DNA of 42,220 nt from Marinosulfonomonas sp. Its GTDB lineage: Bacteria > Pseudomonadota > Alphaproteobacteria > Rhodobacterales > Rhodobacteraceae. The stretch lies in NCBI GenBank assembly GCA_026984915.1, contig JALSRG010000070.1:1-42220 (forward strand). Direction: 5' to 3'. A model generated the notes under the pieces. The model was given only the letters and a program-made list of their open reading frames with translations. It was not told the origin of the DNA and did not search any database. Both the position numbers and the translations under genes were made by a program. This document shows, in pieces, positions 23,596 through 34,677 of the stretch; the stretch's first letter is position 1; the number at the start of each line of letters is the position of its first letter.

Positions 23596-25133
23596 TGGGT
23601 ATCCAAGCAGCCGAGATTTCTGCGGTCCTGAAGGAGCAGATCAAAAACTTCGGTAAAGAAGCTGAAGTCGCCGAAGTGGGCCGTGTGCTCAGCGTTGGCG
23701 ACGGTATTGCGCGGGTCTATGGCCTCGACAATATTCAGGCCGGCGAAATGGTCGAGTTCCCGGGCGGCATCAGGGGCATGGCCCTGAACCTTGAGGCCGA
23801 CAACGTCGGTGTCGTGATTTTCGGCACAGACCAGGACATCAGCGAAGGCGATGTGGTGAAACGCACCAAGTCTATCGTTGAGGTTCCTGTCGGAAACGCC
23901 CTTTTGGGGCGTGTGGTCGATGGTCTGGGCAACCCCATTGATGGCAAGGGGCCGATCAAGGCCAAGGAAAAGCGGGTGGCTGATGTAAAGGCGCCGGGTA
24001 TTATCCCGCGTAAATCAGTTCATGAGCCGATGGCGACGGGTCTGAAATCCGTTGATGCCATGATCCCGATTGGTCGTGGTCAGCGCGAACTGATCATTGG
24101 GGACCGCCAAACCGGTAAAACAGCCGTGGCGCTCGATGCGGTGCTCAACCAGAAAACCTATAACGACGCCGCAGGCAAAGACGAAAACAAAAAGCTGTAT
24201 TGTATCTACGTGGCGATTGGACAAAAGCGTTCAACCGTTGCCCAACTGGTGAAGAAACTGGAAGAAACCGGTGCAATGGATTATTCCATTGTCGTGGCGG
24301 CAACCGCTTCCGAACCGGCCCCGATGCAGTATCTGGCGCCGTATTCGGCAACCGCAATGGCGGAATTCTTCCGCGATAACGGCCGCCATGCGCTGATCGT
24401 GTATGATGACCTTTCCAAACAGGCGGTAAGCTATCGCCAGATGTCACTGTTGCTGCGCCGCCCGCCGGGGCGCGAAGCCTATCCGGGTGACGTGTTCTAC
24501 CTGCACTCCCGCCTGCTTGAGCGGTCCTGCAAGCTGAACGAGGACTATGGTTCCGGTTCGCTCACGGCGCTGCCGATCATCGAAACGCAGGGTGGTGACG
24601 TGTCCGCGTTTATCCCAACCAACGTGATTTCGATCACCGATGGCCAGATCTTCCTTGAAACCGAACTGTTCTATCAGGGTATCCGCCCGGCTGTGAATAC
24701 CGGTTTGTCTGTGTCGCGCGTTGGATCCTCCGCGCAGACCAAGGCGATGAAATCCGTTGCCGGGCCAGTGAAACTGGAACTGGCCCAGTATCGCGAAATG
24801 GCGGCTTTTGCCCAGTTCGGTTCTGATCTGGACGCGGCGACCCAGCAGTTGCTGAACCGGGGCGCGCGCTTGACGGAATTGATGAAGCAGCCCCAGTATT
24901 CGCCCCTGACCAACGCCGAGATCGTCATTGTTATCTATGCCGGAACGCATGGGTATCTGGACAAGATCGAAGTGAAGGATGTTGGCCGTTTCGAGGATGG
25001 CCTGTTGGTGCATATGCGCCAAAAACACGCGGATCTTCTGGAAGATATCACCAACAATGACCGCGCGGTCAAAGGTGAACTGGAAGAAAAAGTCAAAGCA
25101 GCCATCGACGAATATGCCGCGCATTTCGCTTAG
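23595..25133 (+). CDS. atpA: F1F0 ATP synthase alpha subunit
   Basis: This is the non-catalytic nucleotide-binding subunit of the F1 hexamer. The 512-residue product has the beta-barrel N-domain, the P-loop GDRQTGKTA at 169-177 (Lys175), the conserved [30 protein letters not shown] segment with its arginine-finger region ([10 protein letters not shown]), and the C-terminal helical domain. Length and motifs are standard. Translation is coupled to atpH by the one-base stop/start overlap. atpG follows after 30 bases. Confidence 0.99.
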   Translation: MGIQAAEISAVLKEQIKNFGKEAEVAEVGRVLSVGDGIARVYGLDNIQAGEMVEFPGGIRGMALNLEADNVGVVIFGTDQDISEGDVVKRTKSIVEVPVGNALLGRVVDGLGNPIDGKGPIKAKEKRVADVKAPGIIPRKSVHEPMATGLKSVDAMIPIGRGQRELIIGDRQTGKTAVALDAVLNQKTYNDAAGKDENKKLYCIYVAIGQKRSTVAQLVKKLEETGAMDYSIVVAATASEPAPMQYLAPYSATAMAEFFRDNGRHALIVYDDLSKQAVSYRQMSLLLRRPPGREAYPGDVFYLHSRLLERSCKLNEDYGSGSLTALPIIETQGGDVSAFIPTNVISITDGQIFLETELFYQGIRPAVNTGLSVSRVGSSAQTKAMKSVAGPVKLELAQYREMAAFAQFGSDLDAATQQLLNRGARLTELMKQPQYSPLTNAEIVIVIYAGTHGYLDKIEVKDVGRFEDGLLVHMRQKHADLLEDITNNDRAVKGELEEKVKAAIDEYAAHFA

Positions 25134-25163
25134 AACAGCGGCCCAAGGAATAGGATTGGACAT

Positions 25164-27481
<2,318 letters not shown>

Positions 27482-27493
27482 GGAGGCCTGAAT

Positions 27494-27889
27494 ATGGCTG
27501 AAACTATGCAATTTGACCTTGTCAGCCCTGAAAAGAGCTTGGGGTCTTTTCAGGCCAGCGAGGTCCAGGTGCCCGGATCCGAAGGGGATATGACGGTTTT
27601 ACCACTGCATGCGCCTGTGATCACAACCCTGCGGCCAGGGCTGGTTGTTGCGAAATCACCGGACGGATCGCAGGAATTCATTGTGACTCAGGGTATTGCC
27701 GAGATAACTGCCGAGTCCGTTTCGATCATTGCTGAGCAGGCATTTGACCGTTCTGAAGTCACCAAAGCCGATATGGAAAAAGTTCTGGAAGAGGCACGTG
27801 CACACGCTGAATCTGTTGCCGGCGAAGAAAAGCTGAACGCGGAAAAATTCGTGGTGGAAATGGTGCATTTCATTGAAATGATGGAATAA
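27494..27889 (+). CDS. atpC: F1F0 ATP synthase epsilon subunit
   Basis: Epsilon sits on gamma and can inhibit ATP hydrolysis. The 131-residue product has the N-terminal beta-sandwich (MQFDLVSPEKSLGSFQASEVQVPGSEGDMTVLPLHAPVITTLRPG), which is the conserved core of the subunit, and a short helical C-terminus rich in Glu/Ala. AAGGAGG precedes the ATG. The gene closes the F1 operon and is followed by a strong terminator. Confidence 0.97.
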   Translation: MAETMQFDLVSPEKSLGSFQASEVQVPGSEGDMTVLPLHAPVITTLRPGLVVAKSPDGSQEFIVTQGIAEITAESVSIIAEQAFDRSEVTKADMEKVLEEARAHAESVAGEEKLNAEKFVVEMVHFIEMME

Positions 27890-27913
27890 CCTCTTGCTCG
27901 TAGCGTTATCAGG

Positions 27914-27948
27914 AGGCCTTGCAGAAATTGCAGGGCCTTCTGTTTTTT
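27914..27948 (+). terminator. rho-independent terminator of the atp operon
   Basis: GGCCTTGCA and TGCAGGGCC form a stem (one G-T wobble) around GAAAT, followed by TTCTGTTTTTT. Confidence 0.88.
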
Positions 27949-28146
27949 GGAACACCGGAAAAGCTTGGAGCCGGTATTAATCCAATAATTCCTTGGGAAA
28001 ACCACGGACAAACCATCGGGCGGGGCTGCGCCTGAAAAGTTGGCATTGTGGCTCCGAAATATGACGGCCAAAGATTGGCTGGCCATATTGTGATCACGAA
28101 TTCATTCTGAAGCTGGACCGCCCGTTACAAAACGGCACAATGTACT
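27949..28146. other. intergenic region between convergent atpC and prs
   Basis: No gene is supported here. It contains an imperfect inverted repeat around 28059-28088 (ATATG...GGCCA with TGGC...CATAT) and a small CCGTT/AACGG hairpin about ten bases past the prs stop. Neither has a T run, so no prs terminator is called. Confidence 0.4.
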
Positions 28147-29166
28147 TTATTCGCGAATGTAGAGGCCTTCGTAAATAGGCTCCAGCGTCGCTGTGTCAAA
28201 CAGGGATGAGACCGAGGTTCCGTTCCAGATATTCAGGATGGCCTGGGCAAACATCGGGGCGGTTGGAACGATGCGGATGTTTTCTGTTGCCTTGACGACG
28301 GAACTTGGCGCGATTGAATCCGTAATGACCAGGCTTTTCATTACAGAGTTCTTGATCCGCTCTACAGCCGGGCCGGACAGCACCCCGTGGGTGATATAGG
28401 AATGGACCTCGGTCGCTCCGGCCTCGATCAGCACTTCGGCCGCCTTGCAGAGTGTCCCTGCCGTATCACAAATATCATCGACGATAATACATGTCTGGCC
28501 GGTCACATCCCCAATCACGGTCATTTCCGCAATTTCCCCGGGTTTTGATCGCCGCTTGTCGACAATTGCCAGACCGCAGCCAATGCGCTGGGCCAGTTCA
28601 CGGGCGCGCGCAACGCCACCAACATCCGGTGAGACCATCGTCACATGTTCAAGATCGCCTTTGAAATGATGCGCAATATCCAGGGCAAAGATGGGTGAGG
28701 CGTAAAGGTTGTCGACGGGAATATCGAAAAAACCCTGAATCTGTGCTGCATGCAGATCCATTGTCAGAACCCGTTCAATGCCCGATTTGACAATCAGATT
28801 TGCAACGAGTTTGGCAGAGATTGGCGTGCGCGCCTTTGTGCGCCTGTCCTGGCGGGCATAGCCGAAATACGGGATGACGGCGGTAATGCGTGCGGCAGAA
28901 GAACGGCGCAGCGCGTCTGACATGATCAGCAATTCCATCAGGTTGTCATTTGCCGGATTGGATGTTGGCTGGATAATAAACATATCCTCGCCACGCACAT
29001 TTTCGTAAACCTCGACGAAAATTTCCTGATCGTTGAAGCGTTCGATGCGGGCGTCAACAAGCCCGATATTCATGCCCCGGTGCATCGACATGCGGCGGGC
29101 AACGGATTTGGCGAGCGGTAGGTTGGCATTCCCCGAAATGAGTTTCGGTACTGATGTAAAATGCAT
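28147..29166 (-). CDS. prs: ribose-phosphate pyrophosphokinase (PRPP synthetase)
   Basis: This enzyme makes PRPP from ribose 5-phosphate and ATP for nucleotide, histidine and tryptophan synthesis. The 339-residue product shows [26 protein letters not shown], the ATP-binding flexible-loop region [22 protein letters not shown], the metal-binding [25 protein letters not shown] and the PRPP loop [11 protein letters not shown]. It is somewhat longer than the E. coli enzyme because of a C-terminal extension ([19 protein letters not shown]). It is divergent from the DsbA-fold isomerase gene and convergent with atpC. Confidence 0.97.
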   Translation of the reverse strand: MHFTSVPKLISGNANLPLAKSVARRMSMHRGMNIGLVDARIERFNDQEIFVEVYENVRGEDMFIIQPTSNPANDNLMELLIMSDALRRSSAARITAVIPYFGYARQDRRTKARTPISAKLVANLIVKSGIERVLTMDLHAAQIQGFFDIPVDNLYASPIFALDIAHHFKGDLEHVTMVSPDVGGVARARELAQRIGCGLAIVDKRRSKPGEIAEMTVIGDVTGQTCIIVDDICDTAGTLCKAAEVLIEAGATEVHSYITHGVLSGPAVERIKNSVMKSLVITDSIAPSSVVKATENIRIVPTAPMFAQAILNIWNGTSVSSLFDTATLEPIYEGLYIRE

Positions 29167-29211
29167 GGCGGCATGTCCCCGGCTGGCAGCTGTTATGACG
29201 GAATCGTGACG

Positions 29212-29239
29212 TTGACACCGCTTAACACCGAGCTAGGGT
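29212..29239 (+). promoter_or_regulatory. predicted promoter of the DsbA-fold isomerase gene
   Basis: TTGACA (29212-29217), a 16-base spacer and TAGGGT (29234-29239) within CTAGGGT. The predicted leader is about 30 nt. Confidence 0.55.
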
Positions 29240-29274
29240 TTTGCAAAGAAATCTGGCGCAAAGGACACCAAAAA

Positions 29275-29874
29275 ATGGCCCATATCGACTATTATTTTAC
29301 AACACTCTCGCCGTATACCTATCTGGCCGGGAATTTGTTGGAAAAAATCGCGGCGCGCCAGGGAACCACAATTCATTACAAGCCGGTTGATGTGTTGGCG
29401 CTTTTCGCCCGAACCGGAGGCATTCCACCGCGTGAACGCCATCCCAACCGGATCGCATACCGCAGCCAGGATCTGGCGCGCAGGGCAAAACGCGCCGGCC
29501 TGCCGATCAATCTGCAGCCCGCATTCTGGCCGGCGAATGCCGCGCCCAGTGCCTATGCGATCATTGCCGCCCAGAATGCCGGGGGTGGTGATTTGGGGGC
29601 ACTGGTTCACGGGTTTTGCCGGGCCTGCTGGGCAGAAGAGAAAAACATCGCCGAAGATGACGTCGTTCGCGAATGCCTGAGCAACGCCGGGTTTGATCCC
29701 TCACTGGCGGATAGCGGGCTGCTTGAAGGTGCGGAAACCTATGCCCGAAATCTGGAAGAAGCCGTCAACGCCGGTGTGTTCGGCGCGCCTTTCTATATCA
29801 CCGAGGATGACGCGCGTTTCTGGGGGCAGGACAGGCTCGAAGACCTGGAAGCGCATCTGAAGGGAGAGCTTTAG
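29275..29874 (+). CDS. DsbA-fold 2-hydroxychromene-2-carboxylate isomerase-like protein
   Basis: The product is 199 residues of the thioredoxin-fold, kappa-class GST-like family. The N-terminal DYYFTTLSPYTYLAG has Ser where DsbA has its CxxC, as in glutathione-dependent isomerases. KPVDVLALFARTGGIPPRERHPNR, the helical insert and GVFGAPFYITEDDARFWGQDRLEDLE (with the cis-Pro GAPF) complete the fold. These enzymes isomerise hydroxychromene carboxylates in naphthalene breakdown, but many members have other unknown glutathione-dependent roles, and no aromatic pathway is nearby. ATG 29275 has AAGGA ten bases upstream. The alpha/beta hydrolase gene starts immediately after the stop. Confidence 0.88.
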   Translation: MAHIDYYFTTLSPYTYLAGNLLEKIAARQGTTIHYKPVDVLALFARTGGIPPRERHPNRIAYRSQDLARRAKRAGLPINLQPAFWPANAAPSAYAIIAAQNAGGGDLGALVHGFCRACWAEEKNIAEDDVVRECLSNAGFDPSLADSGLLEGAETYARNLEEAVNAGVFGAPFYITEDDARFWGQDRLEDLEAHLKGEL

Positions 29875-30672
29875 GTGCCGCAGGCGCTTCGGGCCGGCTT
29901 TCCGACCTGGTGGCAAACCTGGGGTCAGGGAAGGAAACAGGCGCTCATGCTGCATTGCTCGCTGGCCCGAACCGGTGTGTGGCAAGGCATAGCCGGGCAT
30001 CTGGCTACTTGCCTGACCATGACCGGGTTTGACCTGCCCGGCCATGGCAGAAGCGGGGACTGGAACGGCGAACAGGACTACCATGCGCTGTGTACGGCAA
30101 TTGGCGCCAGTTTTCTGGATCAGCCAAAGCATCTGATCGGTCATTCCTTCGGGGCAACGGTTGCCCTGCGGCTGGCCATTGAGCAGCCGCAACAGGTCGA
30201 AAGCCTGACCTTGATCGAACCGGTGTTCTTTGCCGCGGCGAAAGGCTCGGATGCCTTTGAGGCCCATGAGACCGAATTTGAATCTTTTGGTAACGCATTG
30301 GAAAGAGATGATAAAGAAAGTGCAGCCCGCGTGTTTGCAGAGGTTTGGGGTACAGGGGTAAAATGGGAAAGGCTTTCGCCAGAGATGCAGTCTTATCTTG
30401 TCGACCGAATTGAGTTGATCCCGGCAGCCATTCCGGCAATTTACGAAGACAATGCCGGCATGCTCGGGCCGGGGTGCATTGAATCAATCACCTGTCCGAC
30501 CATGTTGATCGCCGGCGGCCGGTCGCCCGCGATCATCCATACAATCCATGAAAAGCTTGCCCGGCGGATTCCTCATGTGACACACGCCGTCATATCTGAT
30601 GCCGCCCATATGGCGCCTGTTACCCATCCCGGCGAAGTGGCGCGCTGTATCCGCAGTTTTATCGCGGTTTGA
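29875..30672 (+). CDS. alpha/beta hydrolase
   Basis: The product is 265 residues of the alpha/beta hydrolase fold. It shows an oxyanion-region segment (LMLHCSLARTGVW), GFDLPGHGRSG, the nucleophile elbow GHSFGAT (Ser in GxSxG), and a C-terminal His in DAAHMAPVTHPGEV, with a likely acid residue before it. It starts at GTG 29875, directly after the TAG of the isomerase gene, so the two are translationally linked. Its last 14 bases overlap the 3' end of the threonine aldolase gene on the other strand. The substrate is unknown; an ester or lactone linked to the isomerase substrate is a guess only. Confidence 0.88.
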   Translation: MPQALRAGFPTWWQTWGQGRKQALMLHCSLARTGVWQGIAGHLATCLTMTGFDLPGHGRSGDWNGEQDYHALCTAIGASFLDQPKHLIGHSFGATVALRLAIEQPQQVESLTLIEPVFFAAAKGSDAFEAHETEFESFGNALERDDKESAARVFAEVWGTGVKWERLSPEMQSYLVDRIELIPAAIPAIYEDNAGMLGPGCIESITCPTMLIAGGRSPAIIHTIHEKLARRIPHVTHAVISDAAHMAPVTHPGEVARCIRSFIAV

Positions 30673-31711
30673 CCAGTTCAAGGAATTGATCAATGCTACC
30701 CATACTTGCTGACCAGTCACACACCAGCCGCGCACTCAGCATCTCATCCGGATCACGCCCTTCCAACGCCCCTTTCCAGATATAGTACTGGGCGCCGGCC
30801 TCATGGAGGCGCTGGTGTGCGGCACGCGGGAAATCGGCAAACAGGATGTTTGCCTGTGGTTCAAACGGAAAAGAAACGCCCGGGGTTTGCTTTAGCCCCT
30901 GGGTCAGGCGCGCCGCAGCAGCGTTTGCGGCCCGGGCATTTTCCAGCCAGAGATCATCCCGCAGATACGCCACTATTTGAGCGGCCAGGTAGCGGTTTTT
31001 AGAGAAAAGATGGGCACCGCGTTTGCGTCGCAGTTCAAATTCCCAGGCGTGTTTAGGGTCAAAGAAAACAACAGCTTCGACCCCCATACAGCCGTTTTTT
31101 GTCGCCCCGAAACTGATGGCATCAATCCCGGCTTTCCAGCTCATTTCGGCCGGTGTACAGCCCAAGGCAGACAGTGCATTGGCAAAGCGGGCCCCGTCCA
31201 GATGGGTTGGCAGGCCAAATTGATGCGCGACATCAGTTACAGCCTTGATTTCCTTTAGTGAATACACGGTTCCACGCTCTGTCGCCTGTGTGATGGATAC
31301 CGGTCCGCGTTGGGGACCATGTACGCCACGGCTTTCTTCGGTTTTAATAGCCTTGCACAACAAATCCGGATCAATTTTGGCGTCACTCCCGCCAACAAGT
31401 GTCAGCTTGGCGCCACCCGAGAAAAACTCTGGCGCATTGCATTCGTCCTCGTGGATATGCGCCTGGGGCGAGCAGAAAACGGTCTGCCAGGGCTGGGAGA
31501 GGGTTGCAAGGATCAGGGAATTGGCCGCCGTTCCGGTTGCGACCAGATAGACAGCAGCATCCGGGGCCTCAAAAACACGGCGAACCTCTTTGGTTGCCTG
31601 GACCATCAGGCCGTCGTCACCATAGGGCATGGCATAGCCCTCATTGGCTTGCAGCAGCGCGTCCATGATGCGCGGATGTACCGGGCCGGTGTTGTCAGAG
31701 GCAAAAAACAT
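30659..31711 (-). CDS. ltaE: low-specificity L-threonine aldolase
   Basis: This is a PLP enzyme that splits L-threonine and related beta-hydroxy amino acids to glycine and an aldehyde. The 350-residue product shows SDNTGPVHPRIMDAL at the N-terminus, the GDDG segment, LVATGTAANSL, PTHLDGARFANAL and the PLP lysine in SFGATKNG. Length matches the family. It is last in a five-gene minus-strand unit. Its ATG shares a base with the YcgN stop (TGATG), and GAGGAGGG upstream is a strong ribosome binding site. Its 3' end overlaps the convergent hydrolase gene. Confidence 0.94.
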   Translation of the reverse strand: MFFASDNTGPVHPRIMDALLQANEGYAMPYGDDGLMVQATKEVRRVFEAPDAAVYLVATGTAANSLILATLSQPWQTVFCSPQAHIHEDECNAPEFFSGGAKLTLVGGSDAKIDPDLLCKAIKTEESRGVHGPQRGPVSITQATERGTVYSLKEIKAVTDVAHQFGLPTHLDGARFANALSALGCTPAEMSWKAGIDAISFGATKNGCMGVEAVVFFDPKHAWEFELRRKRGAHLFSKNRYLAAQIVAYLRDDLWLENARAANAAAARLTQGLKQTPGVSFPFEPQANILFADFPRAAHQRLHEAGAQYYIWKGALEGRDPDEMLSARLVCDWSASMGSIDQFLELVKPR

Positions 31712-32190
31712 CAGATACCCTCCTCAAGAATATAGTTTTCCCATTCTTCCTCGGGGATTTCGAATTCGGGCACCGTCCAGCCGCGGACCGATTGCCCTGC
31801 TTCGTGCACCGTTTCGGAATTGCCGGAAATCAGCGGATGCCAGTCATGGAGTGCCTTGCCTTCGTAAAGCAGGCGATAGGCACAGGTTTCTGGCATCCAA
31901 TAGGCAATTTTTGAGATATTCTGCGGTGTCAGTACCACGCATTCGGGCACGAACTGTTTGCGAATGTCGTATTGTGCGCAACGGCAGCTTTCATCATCCA
32001 GCAGGCGGCAGGCAACACGGGTAAAGGCCACCTCGTTCGTGTCCTCGTCTTCGAGCTTGTTCAGGCAGCATTTCCCACAGCCGTCACACAGGGCTTCCCA
32101 TTCCCGCGGCTCCATGTTTTTCAGAGGGACGCGCTCCCAGAATTTGGGGCGCAGACCCTCGCGGTTTATGGGGTCGCGCGCCTTAGACAC
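31711..32190 (-). CDS. YcgN-family cysteine-cluster protein (UPF0260)
   Basis: The product is 159 residues. It has the family Cys cluster in LCDGCGKCCLNKLEDE, followed by ACRLLDDESCRCAQYDIRKQFVPECVVLTP and WMPETCAYRLL. Eight or so conserved cysteines suggest metal or Fe-S binding, but the function is unknown. The GTG at 32190 overlaps the ribF stop and is preferred over an upstream reading from 32229 inside ribF; it gives a length close to E. coli YcgN. Position between ribF and ltaE in an apparent operon is as I recall for related genomes. Confidence 0.93.
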   Translation of the reverse strand: MSKARDPINREGLRPKFWERVPLKNMEPREWEALCDGCGKCCLNKLEDEDTNEVAFTRVACRLLDDESCRCAQYDIRKQFVPECVVLTPQNISKIAYWMPETCAYRLLYEGKALHDWHPLISGNSETVHEAGQSVRGWTVPEFEIPEEEWENYILEEGI

Positions 32191-33130
32191 CGGTTTGTTC
32201 CAGAATCTTGCGGGCGCGGCTGCAGTCATCCTCTACCTGTGCAACAAGCGTTGACAGATCTTTGAATGTTTCTTCCGGTCGCAGGTATTCAACCAGCGCG
32301 ACAGACAGCGGGGTGCCATAAAGATCCCCCTGAAAATCAAAGAGATAACTCTCCAGATTTGGATGGTTATCGCCAAACATCGGGCGCACGCCAACGGATG
32401 CGGCGCCGTTGTAGCTGCCCTTGTGTGGGCCTTCCAGTACGTCCACTTTGACAGCATAAACACCGAATTTGGGCGGATGGAGACCGTCTATCGACATGTT
32501 GGCGGTTGGGAAACCCAGTTCGCGGCCGCGTTGATCACCGCGAATGACGCGGCCCTCTATCCGGTGCCAGTGCCCCAGCATTCTGGCCGCGTCTTCCGGC
32601 CGCCCGTCGCTGAGCGCCCTGCGGATGGCTGTCGAGGAGACTTCCTCGCCACCGGCATCAATCAACAGGTCTGCAATGGTGACGCCAAACCCCATTTCCC
32701 TGCCGAAATCCACCAGATCCTGCGCGGTTCCACTGCGCCCCTTGCCGAAACAAAAATCCCGGCCAACAACCACATGTCGAAGGCCCAGCCCGTCGGTCAG
32801 GACATTTTTTGCGAATTCCTGCGGAGAAAGGCGGGACAGGGCGGCGTTGAAATTAAGCTCATAGAGAACCTGAATGCCCAGTGTTTCAAGGCGATGTGCC
32901 CGGGCACGGGCGTTCATGAGGCGAAAGGGCGGGGCCTTTGGGGCAAAATACTCACGCGGGTGCGGCTCAAAGGTAACGACCCCCAGAGGTGCGCCGATGG
33001 CATCACCTTTTGCGCGGGCAATGTCGATGACCGCCTGATGGCCCAGATGCACGCCGTCAAAATTGCCGATGGCCGCACTGGCACCACGCGCATTTTCTTC
33101 TACAAACTGATAGTCCCGGACGATTTGCAT
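32183..33130 (-). CDS. ribF: bifunctional riboflavin kinase / FAD synthetase
   Basis: RibF phosphorylates riboflavin to FMN and adenylates FMN to FAD. The 315-residue product has the N-terminal nucleotidyltransferase domain (IGNFDGVHLGHQAVID, TFEPHPREYFAP, VVGRDFCFGKGRSG, VSSTAIRRAL). The C-terminal kinase domain (RGRELGFPTANM, GVYAVKV, NGAASVGVRPMFGDNHPNLESYLFDF) follows. All core motifs are present. ATG 33130 is chosen over a TTG three codons upstream. It follows the MaoC gene by 15 bases and overlaps the YcgN gene by eight. Confidence 0.96.
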   Translation of the reverse strand: MQIVRDYQFVEENARGASAAIGNFDGVHLGHQAVIDIARAKGDAIGAPLGVVTFEPHPREYFAPKAPPFRLMNARARAHRLETLGIQVLYELNFNAALSRLSPQEFAKNVLTDGLGLRHVVVGRDFCFGKGRSGTAQDLVDFGREMGFGVTIADLLIDAGGEEVSSTAIRRALSDGRPEDAARMLGHWHRIEGRVIRGDQRGRELGFPTANMSIDGLHPPKFGVYAVKVDVLEGPHKGSYNGAASVGVRPMFGDNHPNLESYLFDFQGDLYGTPLSVALVEYLRPEETFKDLSTLVAQVEDDCSRARKILEQTGV

Positions 33131-33145
33131 ATCGTCCAACTAGCC

Positions 33146-33580
33146 TTAGCCACGGCTGGGTGCAAGCACAGTTGCATCACCTGTGATTACAACGGTTTCC
33201 CCGACCCGGGCCTCGCAAATCAGCCGGACCCGGCGTTTGCCGGTTTCGATGCTGTCAACGGTGACGGTGGCGGTGACATGATCACCGATTTTTACCGGGG
33301 CGGTGAAGCGCAGATTCTGGCTGAGGTAAATGGTTCCATGTCCCGGCAGCCGCTCGCCAATGATTGCGGAAAACAGGCTCGCTGACAACATTCCGTGGGC
33401 GATCCGCTCCTTGAAGATCGACTTGGACGCGGTTTCTTCGCATAAATGCAACGGGTTGCGATCCTCGCTGAGTTCGGCGAAAAGATCGATTTCGCGCTCG
33501 GAAATCGTTTTGGAAATTGTACGGGCCATTCCCGGTTTCAGGTCTTCCAGGAAGACTGTTCCGATGTCCATGAAGTTCAT
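33146..33580 (-). CDS. MaoC-family (R)-specific enoyl-CoA hydratase-like protein
   Basis: The product is 144 residues of the hot-dog fold. The hydratase motif is seen as FAELSEDRNPLH followed by IAHGMLSASLFSAIIGERLPGHGTIYLSQNLRFTAPV, with the catalytic Asp and His in place. Such proteins hydrate short or medium enoyl-CoA, for example for fatty acid or polyhydroxyalkanoate metabolism. The substrate cannot be told. Two nearby ATGs (33580, 33571) are possible and no strong ribosome binding site separates them. It lies in the HAD - MaoC - ribF - YcgN - ltaE unit. Confidence 0.92.
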   Translation of the reverse strand: MNFMDIGTVFLEDLKPGMARTISKTISEREIDLFAELSEDRNPLHLCEETASKSIFKERIAHGMLSASLFSAIIGERLPGHGTIYLSQNLRFTAPVKIGDHVTATVTVDSIETGKRRVRLICEARVGETVVITGDATVLAPSRG

Positions 33581-33651
33581 TTCATACTTTCAGATGCACT
33601 ATTTCATAACATTATTACTTTGCAAGCGCAGAAAATCAAGGGGAAACTGGC

Positions 33652-34536
33652 CTATCTGAGAAAGCCGATGGCGTAGGTTGGGGTCATCATTTTCGTTTCC
33701 AGATAATGGGTTAGCCTGTCTTTCTGCGGTTGCGCTGTCGGTTGCTTTGCTGTCCCAGTTTCTTCAGCGGCAAGCCCGCCGGTTACAAACAGGGTATCAA
33801 GACCTTCGCCCATGGCGCCTTTTATGTCGGTATCTATCCCGTCGCCGATGGCAAGAATGCGATCGTCGGCAATGTTTTTGCCAAGGGAAACCAGCATGTT
33901 TCGCACCAGATTGTAGATCGGCGGATAGGGTTTGCCGAAGTAGAGGCTCTCGCCGCCCATTTCGGTATAAAGCCGGGCGATCGCACCGGCGCAGAATATC
34001 CGCTGCCCGCCCAGATCAACCGCGATGTCAGGATTGGCGCAAAGCAGCTTCAGGCCCATTTCCCTGGCATAGAGCAGCGTTGCGCGATAGTCTTCCGGGG
34101 TTTCGCTGCGGTCGTCAAATAACCCTGTGCAAACAATACCTTCCGCATCTTTCAGCGGCACTCTTTCGATGGGTACGGGGGCAGTCATGGATGGTGGTGG
34201 CGTGAAAAGGCCCAGGTCTTTGTCCGGGCCGATATGATAGACCTTCTCACCAACGATGCCGCGAAAAAGCGCCTCTCGCGCGGCCTCGCCAGAGGTTGCG
34301 ATGCCGTCCCAGCAGTCGGCCGGCACACCCAGCGAAGCGAGCTGTTTTTCAACATCTTCCCAGGGGCGCGGCGCGTTGGTCAGCAGGATGACGCAGCCGC
34401 CTTTGGCGCGAAAATCACGCAAGGCCGCGACGGCCTCGGGAAAGGCATGAACCCCGTCATGCAGGCACCCCCATAGATCACACAACAGGGCGTCATAGCG
34501 ATCGGATACCTCGGACAGTGACTGGATGATCTGCAT
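33652..34536 (-). CDS. HAD-superfamily hydrolase, TIGR01459 type
   Basis: The product is 294 residues of the HAD class IIA (NagD/PGP-like) group. Motif I is degenerate: YDALLCDLWGCLHDG keeps the first Asp, while the second Asp of DxD is Trp. Motif II is VILLTNAPRP, and later motifs are PDIAVDLGGQRIFCAGAIA, GKPYPPIYN and the metal-binding AIGDGIDTDIKGA. The DLWG signature is typical of this subfamily, so the departure from DxD is not itself damage. Catalytic activity may be altered. ATG 34536 is preferred, six bases after AGAGGG. A tandem 11-base repeat lies directly upstream. It heads the five-gene minus-strand unit. Confidence 0.9.
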   Translation of the reverse strand: MQIIQSLSEVSDRYDALLCDLWGCLHDGVHAFPEAVAALRDFRAKGGCVILLTNAPRPWEDVEKQLASLGVPADCWDGIATSGEAAREALFRGIVGEKVYHIGPDKDLGLFTPPPSMTAPVPIERVPLKDAEGIVCTGLFDDRSETPEDYRATLLYAREMGLKLLCANPDIAVDLGGQRIFCAGAIARLYTEMGGESLYFGKPYPPIYNLVRNMLVSLGKNIADDRILAIGDGIDTDIKGAMGEGLDTLFVTGGLAAEETGTAKQPTAQPQKDRLTHYLETKMMTPTYAIGFLR

Positions 34537-34556
34537 CATGAACCCTCTGAAAAACG

Positions 34557-34597
34557 GCGTATGGAAAGCGTATGGAAAGCGTATGGAAAGCGTATGG
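34557..34597. repeat. 11-base tandem repeat, 3.7 copies
   Basis: Three perfect copies of GCGTATGGAAA (34557-34567, 34568-34578, 34579-34589) and a partial fourth GCGTATGG (34590-34597). It sits about 20 bases upstream of the HAD gene start, in its presumed leader or promoter. Copies are identical, which suggests recent expansion by slippage. It may be unstable. Confidence 0.9.
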
Positions 34598-34677
34598 CTG
34601 CCCGATAGCCGGTGGCGCGCCGGCAAAAACCGGGGCTTGGCAAGCGCAGATTACAGAGGACGGGCCGGGACACGGGA

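Noticed and set aside
28059-28088. Imperfect inverted repeat as a terminator for prs
   Set aside because: Mismatched stem and no T run on either strand.
34557-34597. Tandem 11-base repeat as a CRISPR array
   Set aside because: Units are contiguous, identical and without spacers, and there are no cas genes.
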